Position numbers and translations under genes: made by a program | In this document: positions 1 to 4,136 of the stretch, piece by piece | How the letters are laid out: each line of letters starts with the position of its first letter | Numbering within the stretch: position 1 is the first letter of the stretch | The notes under the pieces: model-generated | Told to the model about the DNA's origin: nothing | Database searches by the model: none | What the model saw: the letters and a program-made list of their open reading frames with translations, nothing else | Assembly: GCA_900552185.1 (NCBI GenBank) | Contig: URYT01000112.1 | Span: 1-6,188, forward strand | DNA from: an uncultured Collinsella sp. | GTDB lineage: Bacteria > Actinomycetota > Coriobacteriia > Coriobacteriales > Coriobacteriaceae | Direction of reading: 5' to 3' | Length of the DNA: 6,188 bases

Positions 1-453
1 ATCGTCGGCATCAAGGATACCCAGAACACCGTCGTTACCGGTATCGAGATGTTCCGTAAGTCCATGGACTTCTGCGAGGCTGGCGACAACGTCGGTCTGC
101 TGCTCCGCGGCATCAAGCGTGAGGACATCGAGCGCGGCCAGGTTCTCTGCAAGCCCGGTTCGGTTACCCCGCACACCAAGTTCACCGGCGAGATCTACGT
201 TCTGACCAAGGAGGAGGGCGGCCGTCACACCCCGTTCTTCGATGGTTATCGTCCTCAGTTCTACTTCCGTACCACCGACGTTACCGGTACGGTCAAGCTC
301 CCCGAGGGCACCGAGATGGCTATGCCTGGTGACCACATCACCATCGAGGGCGACCTCATCCACCCGATCGCCATGGAGGAGGGCCTGCGCTTCGCTATCC
401 GCGAGGGTGGCCACACCGTCGGTTCGGGCATCGTCTCCACGATCATTGAGTAA
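1..453 (+). CDS. tuf: Elongation factor Tu, C-terminal part (5' end outside window)
   Basis: EF-Tu is the GTPase that brings aminoacyl-tRNA to the ribosomal A site in the cytoplasm. The reading frame is open from base 1, and the first ATG in it (base 49) is an internal methionine, so the gene is truncated by the window edge. The 150 visible residues cover the end of domain 2 (TGIEMFRKSMD, then VGLLLRGIKREDIERGQV) and all of domain 3 (KFTGEIYVLTKEEGGRHTPF, GYRPQFYFRTTDVTG, MPGDHITIEGDLIHPIAM, GLRFAIREGGHTVGSGIV). These match the family closely and collinearly through to the usual C-terminus. The GTPase domain is not visible. A strong terminator follows 27 bases after the stop, so tuf is probably the last gene of an upstream unit (often rpsL-rpsG-fusA-tuf, which is an expectation here). 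Confidence 0.98.
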   Translation: MVGIKDTQNTVVTGIEMFRKSMDFCEAGDNVGLLLRGIKREDIERGQVLCKPGSVTPHTKFTGEIYVLTKEEGGRHTPFFDGYRPQFYFRTTDVTGTVKLPEGTEMAMPGDHITIEGDLIHPIAMEEGLRFAIREGGHTVGSGIVSTIIE

Positions 454-480
454 ATTAGCTCTTTGATATAGCTGACTTAG

Positions 481-515
481 AGAACCCGGCACTTATATGG
501 GTGCCGGGTTCTTTT
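481..515 (+). terminator. Intrinsic terminator after tuf
   Basis: A perfect 12-bp stem, AGAACCCGGCAC paired with GTGCCGGGTTCT, encloses an 8-base loop (TTATATGG). The T residues at its 3' end run CTTTTC. It lies 27 bases after the tuf stop codon and should end tuf transcription before the rpmG promoter. Confidence 0.93.
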
Positions 516-657
516 CTGCAATGGATATTGAGCCGTTGCTGGTGTCGAGAGGATCGATAATGGTCCTGGATGCACCGTCGATTAGCTCTCGATGGCTTCA
601 TTGATGTGTTCCAAATATGAATGGATCCACCGAGAACCAATTGACTCGAGGTTTTCA
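516..657. other. Non-coding spacer between the tuf terminator and the rpmG promoter
   Basis: No convincing gene is seen here on either strand; the short leftward frames have no family resemblance and no good ribosome binding site. The only structure noted is an imperfect inverted repeat: TCGAGAG (545-551) with CTCTCGA (586-592), and inside it ATCGA (553-557) with TCGAT (579-583). Its role, if any, is unknown. Confidence 0.5.
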
Positions 658-687
658 TTGACAGCACTTACGTGGAGCTGATAAAGT
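658..687 (+). promoter_or_regulatory. Probable promoter for rpmG-trnW-secE-nusG
   Basis: A perfect -35 box TTGACA (658-663) is followed by an AT-rich GATAAAGT stretch (680-687). This offers GATAAA at a 16-base spacing or TAAAGT at 18 bases, each 4 of 6 to TATAAT. Transcription would start near 690-695, giving an rpmG leader of about 40 bases. The position, between the tuf terminator and the first gene of the next unit, supports it. The -10 is imperfect, so the exact box is uncertain. Confidence 0.6.
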
Positions 688-732
688 AACAACTCGTGCC
701 CGTACGGGGCGGAAATGAAAGGTTCAGGATAC

Positions 733-882
733 ATGCGTACTCTAGTTACTCTTGCGTGCACTGAGTGCAAGCGCCGCAACTATACGACCACCAAGAACAA
801 GTCGACCATGCCTGATCGTATGGAGATCAAGAAGTATTGCCCCTGGTGCCGTCACCACACGCTGCACAAAGAGACTCGCTAG
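733..882 (+). CDS. rpmG: 50S ribosomal protein L33, zinc-binding form
   Basis: L33 is a small protein of the large ribosomal subunit near the E site. The frame encodes 49 residues, the normal L33 length, starting MRTLVTLACTECKRRNYTTT and ending HTLHKETR. Two CxxC knuckles (C9-x2-C12 and C36-x2-C39) form the zinc ribbon, so this is the zinc-containing (C+) type rather than the zinc-free paralogue that some bacteria make under zinc limitation. The ATG follows a modest purine-rich stretch (GAAAGGTTCAGG) a few bases upstream. It is the first gene after the TTGACA promoter, and the tRNA-Trp gene starts 13 bases after its stop, so the two are probably on one transcript. Confidence 0.96.
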   Translation: MRTLVTLACTECKRRNYTTTKNKSTMPDRMEIKKYCPWCRHHTLHKETR

Positions 883-895
883 TCTCTAGTCACAT

Positions 896-971
896 ACGCC
901 AGTAGTTCAATTGGTAGAGCATCGGTCTCCAAAACCGAGTGTTGAGGGTTCGAGTCCTTCCTGGCGTGCCA
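896..971 (+). tRNA. trnW: tRNA-Trp, anticodon CCA
   Basis: A complete 76-base cloverleaf can be folded by eye. The acceptor stem is ACGCCAG (896-902) with CTGGCGT (961-967). The D arm is GTTC/GAGC (905-908 and 917-920). The anticodon stem is TCGGT/ACCGA (922-926 and 934-938) around loop CTCCAAA, giving anticodon CCA at 929-931. The T arm is GAGGG/CCTTC with loop TTCGAGT. The discriminator base is G968, as expected for tRNA-Trp, and the 3' CCA (969-971) is encoded. It reads UGG. It lies between rpmG and secE, as in many Actinobacteria, so it should be excised from a longer transcript. Confidence 0.98.
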
Positions 972-980
972 GTCATTATT

Positions 981-1013
981 CCGTAAGCTCCCACTTGGGG
1001 GCTTACGGTTTAC
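981..1013 (+). terminator. Hairpin between tRNA-Trp and secE, candidate terminator or attenuator
   Basis: CCGTAAGCTCCC (981-992) pairs with GGGGGCTTACGG (997-1008) in a 12-bp stem with one U-G pair and a four-base loop ACTT. The T tract is weak (TTTACTC), so read-through is likely. It could instead be an RNA-processing signal releasing the tRNA 3' side. A weak TATAAG (1019-1024) just downstream might give secE its own promoter, but its -35 (TTGGGG, inside the stem) is poor. Confidence 0.55.
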
Positions 1014-1047
1014 TCATGTATAAGCGCATTGCGCGGAGGTAACCCAA

Positions 1048-1386
1048 ATGGCCAACAAGAAGAACAAGAAGAAGGCTCAGCAGCCGGCACCTGCCAACAA
1101 AGCTGCCGCCAACTCCAAGGTTGAGGCCAAGAAGGCCGTTGCCAAGAAGAACGAGAAGGCTGCGAAGTCCAAGAAGAACGAGAAGCCTGGTTTCTTCGCC
1201 CGCACCAAGAAGTATTTCGCTTCGGTCAAGTCCGAGATGAAGCGTGTCACGTGGCCCGATAAGAAGGAGCTCGTGAACTACTCGGTTGTTGTTTGCGCTT
1301 CTCTGATCGTCGTCGGCGTCGTCATCGCTCTGCTCGATGCTGGCTTTGGCGAGGCTCTTGCTCTGTTCTCTGGATTGAGGGGCTAA
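1048..1386 (+). CDS. secE: Preprotein translocase subunit SecE
   Basis: SecE is the essential clamp subunit of the SecYEG protein-conducting channel in the cytoplasmic membrane. The 112-residue product has a charged Lys/Ala/Asn-rich N-terminal tail (about residues 1-48). This is followed by the conserved amphipathic region (YFASVKSEMKRVTWPDKKEL, residues 56-75) with the family hallmark VTWP at 67-70. A single membrane helix spans roughly 78-96 (YSVVVCASLIVVGVVIALL), with a short tail after it. This is the one-helix SecE of most bacteria; the E. coli form has three. GGAGG at 1035-1039 lies 8 bases before the ATG and fixes the start. nusG begins three bases after the stop, the classic secE-nusG pair. 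Confidence 0.96.
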   Translation: MANKKNKKKAQQPAPANKAAANSKVEAKKAVAKKNEKAAKSKKNEKPGFFARTKKYFASVKSEMKRVTWPDKKELVNYSVVVCASLIVVGVVIALLDAGFGEALALFSGLRG

Positions 1387-1389
1387 ACC

Positions 1390-1926
1390 ATGTCTAAGCG
1401 TTGGTACGTCGTTCACACTTACTCTGGATACGAGAACCGCGTTAAGTCCGATCTCGAGCATCGCATCGAGACTATGGGCATGCAGGACCGTATCTTTGAT
1501 ATCGAGATTCCTATGGAGCGCGTCACCGAGATTAAAGAGGGTGGCAAGCGTGAGACCAAGGATTCCAAGATCTTCCCGGGTTATGTCCTGGTCCGCATGG
1601 AGATGGATGACGATGCTTGGACGTGTGTTCGTAACACGCCTGGCGTCACCGGTTTCCTAGGCGGCAACGGCAAGCCCGCTCCGCTTTCCCGCGACGAGTA
1701 CAACAAGATGACTCGTCGTCCCGGTAAGGGCGATTCGCCCAAGCGCACCTCGGTTGATATTGAGGTCGGTACGTCCGTCCGCGTCACCGATGGCCCGCTT
1801 ACCGACTTTGATGGCAAGGTCTCCGAGGTTAACACCGAGGCTGGCAAGCTCAAGGTCACGCTGATGATCTTTGGCCGCGAGACGCCGGTCGAGCTCGACT
1901 TTAACCAGGTCGCTGTCATCGCTTAA
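1390..1926 (+). CDS. nusG: Transcription termination/antitermination factor NusG
   Basis: NusG binds the RNA polymerase clamp, affects pausing and termination, and can link transcription to translation through ribosomal protein S10. The 178-residue product has a full NGN domain (about residues 4-107: KRWYVVHTYSGYENRVKSDL at the start, then SKIFPGYVLVRM and NTPGVTGFLG). A linker and a C-terminal KOW domain follow (about 126-178: VGTSVRVTDGPLTDFDGKV then LMIFGRETPVELDFNQV). The KOW core reads GPLTDFDGKV where many homologues have GPFADFxGxV, a mild change. GAGGGG at 1377-1382 lies inside the last codons of secE, 7 bases before the ATG, suggesting translational coupling. No terminator is obvious in the 120 bases before rplK. 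Confidence 0.97.
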   Translation: MSKRWYVVHTYSGYENRVKSDLEHRIETMGMQDRIFDIEIPMERVTEIKEGGKRETKDSKIFPGYVLVRMEMDDDAWTCVRNTPGVTGFLGGNGKPAPLSRDEYNKMTRRPGKGDSPKRTSVDIEVGTSVRVTDGPLTDFDGKVSEVNTEAGKLKVTLMIFGRETPVELDFNQVAVIA

Positions 1927-2034
1927 GTTTTCGTCCGTTCGCGCGAGCGTGCTTCTTCTGTGACTGCTCATCTCAGGAGTGCTTCTAACACGTGCGTGCT
2001 TACGATATAGCAAGTACTTCACACTCGTGATTCG

Positions 2035-2040
2035 AAAGGA
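2035..2040 (+). promoter_or_regulatory. Ribosome binding site deciding the rplK start
   Basis: AAAGGA at 2035-2040 directly abuts an in-frame ATG at 2041, which leaves no spacing. It lies 6 bases before the ATG at 2047, a normal distance. The later ATG also gives the usual L11 N-terminus. Confidence 0.8.
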
Positions 2041-2046
2041 ATGACC

Positions 2047-2475
2047 ATGGCTGAGAAGAAGGTTGCCAACGTCATTAAGCTCCAGATTCCTGCTGGTGCA
2101 GCAAACCCCGCTCCTCCCGTCGGCCCCGCCCTGGGCGCTGCTGGCGTGAACATCATGCAGTTCTGCCAGGCCTTTAACGCCGAGACGCAGGACAAGAAGG
2201 GTGACATCATCCCCGTTGAGATCTCTGTCTACGAGGACAAGTCCTTCTCCTTCATCACCAAGACCCCGCCGGCGGCTCACCTTATCAAGAAGGAGCTGAA
2301 CCTCAAGTCTGGTTCCGCTAAGCCCCAGGCTGACAAGGTTGGTCAGCTCTCCCAGGAGCAGCTCACCAAGATCGCCGAGATCAAGATGCCGGACCTCAAT
2401 GCCAACGACATTGACGCCGCCAAGAAGATCATCGCCGGTACCGCCCGTTCCATGGGCGTCACCATCGCTGAGTAG
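2047..2475 (+). CDS. rplK: 50S ribosomal protein L11
   Basis: L11 forms the base of the GTPase-associated stalk with 23S rRNA and contacts elongation factors; in other bacteria it is also needed for RelA activation. The product is 142 residues, the standard length. The N-terminal domain carries the proline-rich helix (PAPPVGPALG at 21-30) that is the thiostrepton-binding face, followed by GVNIMQFCQAFNAET. The C-terminal rRNA-binding domain ends with the family signature (KMPDLNANDIDAAKKIIAGT from 113, then ARSMGV). The start at 2047 is chosen over the ATG at 2041 because of Shine-Dalgarno spacing. No clear sigma-70 promoter was found in the 120-base gap after nusG, so co-transcription with nusG is likely but unproven. 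Confidence 0.97.
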   Translation: MAEKKVANVIKLQIPAGAANPAPPVGPALGAAGVNIMQFCQAFNAETQDKKGDIIPVEISVYEDKSFSFITKTPPAAHLIKKELNLKSGSAKPQADKVGQLSQEQLTKIAEIKMPDLNANDIDAAKKIIAGTARSMGVTIAE

Positions 2476-2488
2476 CGATTTCTTATGG

Positions 2489-2521
2489 TAACGGCGGGTG
2501 CTCCGACCGGGGCGCCCGTTA
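2489..2521 (+). promoter_or_regulatory. Strong GC-rich hairpin in the rplK-rplA spacer
   Basis: GGGTGCTCC (2496-2504) pairs with GGGGCGCCC (2509-2517) around the loop GACC, with two U-G pairs. It is extended by TAAC (2489-2492) with GTTA (2518-2521) across a three-base bulge. No T tract follows (AAATGTG), so it is not a standard intrinsic terminator. It may be a processing site, an mRNA stabiliser or an outer part of the rplA leader. Confidence 0.6.
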
Positions 2522-2523
2522 AA

Positions 2524-2543
2524 TGTGTGCAATAGGGCACACG
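2524..2543 (+). promoter_or_regulatory. Small hairpin in the rplA leader
   Basis: GTGTGC (2525-2530) is perfectly complementary to GCACAC (2537-2542) around the loop AATAGG, with a possible T-G pair outside. It is the second of three consecutive hairpins before rplA. Confidence 0.45.
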
Positions 2544-2549
2544 ATACGA

Positions 2550-2579
2550 TGTGGGAGGGCTCACGCCCGTTTAACCACA
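2550..2579 (+). promoter_or_regulatory. Candidate ribosomal protein L1 binding site (autoregulatory leader of rplA)
   Basis: The RNA folds into a lower stem TGTGG (2550-2554) with CCACA (2575-2579), then an asymmetric internal loop of GA (2555-2556) facing GTTTAA (2569-2574). Above it lies an upper stem GGGC (2557-2560) with GCCC (2565-2568), capped by TCAC. The 5' strand GTGGGAGGGC closely mimics GUGGGAGGC in the L1-binding part of 23S rRNA (as recalled for E. coli), and the 3' strand keeps the CCAC partner. L1 is known to repress its own operon in other bacteria by binding such an rRNA mimic. Here the base of the stem shares A2579 with the rplA Shine-Dalgarno AGGAGG, so binding would block translation start. 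Structure and similarity are seen; binding is inferred. Confidence 0.7.
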
Positions 2580-2585
2580 GGAGGT
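2579..2585 (+). promoter_or_regulatory. Ribosome binding site deciding the rplA start
   Basis: AGGAGGT is a near-perfect Shine-Dalgarno sequence. It is too close to the in-frame ATG at 2587, but AGGAGG sits 8 bases before the ATG at 2593, so the protein starts MAKHGKSY. Its first base is paired in the putative L1-binding hairpin. Confidence 0.85.
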
Positions 2586-2592
2586 AATGCAC

Positions 2593-3300
2593 ATGGCTAA
2601 GCATGGTAAGAGCTATAACGCCGCTGCCGAGAAGATCGACCGCGCCACGCTCTACACCCCCCTTCAGGCTGCCAAGCTCATCAAGGAGCTCGACACTGCA
2701 AAGTTCGACGAGACCGTCGAGGCTCACTTCCGTCTGGGCATCGATACTCGTAAGGCTGACCAGAACATCCGTGGTTCCATCTCCCTGCCCCACGGCACCG
2801 GCAAGACCGTTCGTGTTGCCGTCTTCGCCGAGGGCGAGAAGGCCCGTGAGGCTGAGGCTGCCGGCGCCGACATCATCGGTTCCGACGAGCTCGTCGCCCA
2901 GATTCAGAAGGGCGAGATCAACTTCGACGCCGCTATCGCTACGCCGAACATGATGGCCAAGGTTGGCCGCATCGGTAAGATCCTTGGTCCCCGTGGCCTC
3001 ATGCCGAACCCCAAGCTCGGCACCGTGACCATGGACGTCGCCAAGATGGTCTCCGAGCTCAAGGCTGGCCGCGTTGAGTACCGCGCCGACCGCTACGGCA
3101 TCTGCCACGTGCCCCTGGGCAAGAAGTCCTTCTCTGAGCAGCAGCTCGTCGAGAACTACGCTGCCCTGTACACCGAGATTCTGCGCGTCAAGCCCTCTTC
3201 TGCTAAGGGCAAGTACGTCAAGTCCATCTCCGTGTCTTCCACCATGGGCCCTGGCGTCAAGGTCGATCCCGCTGTCCAGCGTGACTTCCTGGCTGAGTAA
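2593..3300 (+). CDS. rplA: 50S ribosomal protein L1
   Basis: L1 binds the mobile 23S rRNA stalk at the E site, helps release deacylated tRNA, and in several bacteria is the translational repressor of its own operon. The product is 235 residues, the usual length. It starts MAKHGKSYNAAAEKIDR, then KFDETVEAHFRLGIDTRKAD, the region opening domain I. Domain II holds VRVAVFAEGEKAREAEAAGA. The signature loop (IATPNMMAKVGRIGKILGPR from 115, then GLMPNPKLGTV) and the C-terminal return to domain I (YRADRYGICHVPLGKKSF, then SISVSSTMGPGVKVD) are present. It follows rplK after a structured 117-base spacer with an apparent L1 target, and a strong terminator follows. The next rightward genes (often rplJ-rplL) are not adjacent; instead leftward genes converge on it. 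Confidence 0.98.
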   Translation: MAKHGKSYNAAAEKIDRATLYTPLQAAKLIKELDTAKFDETVEAHFRLGIDTRKADQNIRGSISLPHGTGKTVRVAVFAEGEKAREAEAAGADIIGSDELVAQIQKGEINFDAAIATPNMMAKVGRIGKILGPRGLMPNPKLGTVTMDVAKMVSELKAGRVEYRADRYGICHVPLGKKSFSEQQLVENYAALYTEILRVKPSSAKGKYVKSISVSSTMGPGVKVDPAVQRDFLAE

Positions 3301-3336
3301 CTGCTAGTTATTGCCTGAGTACAGCAAGCATTGCTA

Positions 3337-3375
3337 AAGAAACCCGGTTCTGCCTTGTGCAGGACCGGGTTTCTT
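3337..3375. terminator. Terminator after rplA, probably bidirectional
   Basis: A 17-bp stem (one T-G pair) joins 3337-3353 (AAGAAACCCGG then TTCTGC) with 3359-3375 (GCAGGA then CCGGGTTTCTT) around the loop CTTGT. The rightward strand ends in GTTTCTTGCT. On the leftward strand the stem ends in GGGTTTCTTTAG, which also gives a T-rich tail. It lies between the convergent rplA and metallophosphoesterase genes and could serve both. Confidence 0.9.
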
Positions 3376-3386
3376 GCTATCGCGTC

Positions 3387-3424
3387 AAAAGCACCATAAA
3401 GGGGACAGTGTCCCCTTTATGGTG
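3387..3424 (-). terminator. Long palindrome acting as a likely leftward terminator
   Basis: CACCATAAAGGGGACA (3392-3407) is exactly complementary to 3409-3424, giving a perfect 16-bp inverted repeat with one central base. Read leftwards the hairpin is followed by CTTTTG (Ts at 3387-3390). That is the form of an intrinsic terminator for the metallophosphoesterase gene, which ends at 3426. Rightwards there is no T tract. A real hairpin would open several central bases as the loop. Confidence 0.75.
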
Positions 3425-3427
3425 GTT
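3392..3427 (-). repeat. REP-like palindromic element, copy 1
   Basis: Read leftwards the element begins AACCACCATAAAGGGGACA (3427-3409) and continues as a perfect palindrome to 3392. A second copy at 6106-6144 starts AACCACCGCAAAGGGGACA, identical in 17 of 19 bases and in the same orientation. Short intergenic palindromes with a conserved edge and an AAAGGGGACA core resemble REP elements mobilised by RAYT-type transposases. That link is from recall; no transposase is in the window. Confidence 0.6.
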
Positions 3428-4136
3428 ACCAGGGTGTTCTGGCTGTTGAAGACTCGATGGCTTCGTGGCGTTTGAGCTCGCGGCGCATGGTTTGTGAGTT
3501 GAGCCAAGCTGCTTGCCAGCCGCGGATGGGGTAGTGCGTCTGGTCGAGCTCAAACTGCGTATAGCCGCAGGCGTTGATGATCGTCGTTCCACACACATGC
3601 TGACGCTCGCGCTGAAAATCGCAACCGTAGCTTTGGTGCACATGCCCGTGCACCATGTAGTCGGGATTCCAGGATTCGAGTGCTGTGTTAAAACACTCGA
3701 ATCCTCGATGCGGCAGATCGTCCAGATCACCCATACCGGCGGCGGGTGCATGGGTAAGCAGAATGTCGCACCCGCCGACCATCCTAACCTTACGCGACAG
3801 CTTACGCATGCGCTTGGACATCTCGCGTTCGGTGTACATGTTGGCGCCGTCGCGATAACGCATGGACCCGCCAAGGCCCGCAATGCGAATCCCTCGGTAC
3901 GTGTACACGCTGTCCTCTACGCAGATACATCCACCCGGTGCATGACGTGCGTAGCGGTCATCGTGATTGCCGCGCACGTAGATGAGCGGTTTGTTGATGA
4001 CCGTAACCAAAAACTCAAGATAGTCCGGGTCCAGATCGCCGGCGGACAAAATCAGGTCGACTCCCTCAAAGCGTTCCTTGCGAAAGCACTCCCAAAGGCA
4101 TCGTTCTTCGGTATCGGCTATGGCAAGGATTTTCAT
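3426..4136 (-). CDS. Calcineurin-like metallophosphoesterase (YfcE-like fold), substrate unknown
   Basis: This is a 236-residue cytoplasmic protein with no signal peptide or membrane segment. The metallophosphoesterase motifs appear in order: IADTE (D8, E10), SAGDLD (G33-D34), RGNHDD (G56-N57-H58-D59), LLTHAP (H129) and HGHVH (H163-H167). The first motif is D-x-E where the superfamily usually has D-x-H. The rest of the metal site is intact, so it is probably active, and I recall clostridial relatives with the same change. Superfamily members cleave phosphomonoesters or phosphodiesters; the substrate cannot be read from sequence. The ATG overlaps the stop of the upstream gene as ATGA and there is no good Shine-Dalgarno sequence, so translation is probably coupled. 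The stop codon lies at the edge of a palindromic repeat. Confidence 0.9.
   Translation of the reverse strand: MKILAIADTEERCLWECFRKERFEGVDLILSAGDLDPDYLEFLVTVINKPLIYVRGNHDDRYARHAPGGCICVEDSVYTYRGIRIAGLGGSMRYRDGANMYTEREMSKRMRKLSRKVRMVGGCDILLTHAPAAGMGDLDDLPHRGFECFNTALESWNPDYMVHGHVHQSYGCDFQRERQHVCGTTIINACGYTQFELDQTHYPIRGWQAAWLNSQTMRRELKRHEAIESSTARTPW

Noticed and set aside
582..779. Short leftward frames in the tuf-rpmG spacer (also 455-667)
   Set aside because: They overlap the terminator, the probable promoter or rpmG, and show no family resemblance and no ribosome binding site.
2001..2011. TACGATATAGC as a -10 box of an rplK promoter
   Set aside because: No acceptable -35 sequence lies 16-18 bases upstream, so the promoter is not supported by sequence alone.
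1657..3108. A 483-codon open frame on the minus strand
   Set aside because: It runs antisense through nusG, rplK and rplA, which are certain genes. Its Leu/Gly/Asp/Val-rich product is the typical shadow of high-GC codon bias, and no family motif is seen.
3392..3427. CRISPR or att-site interpretation of the palindrome
   Set aside because: There are no regularly spaced repeats or spacers, no integrase or cas gene, and the element does not lie in the tRNA. A REP-like element or terminator fits better.
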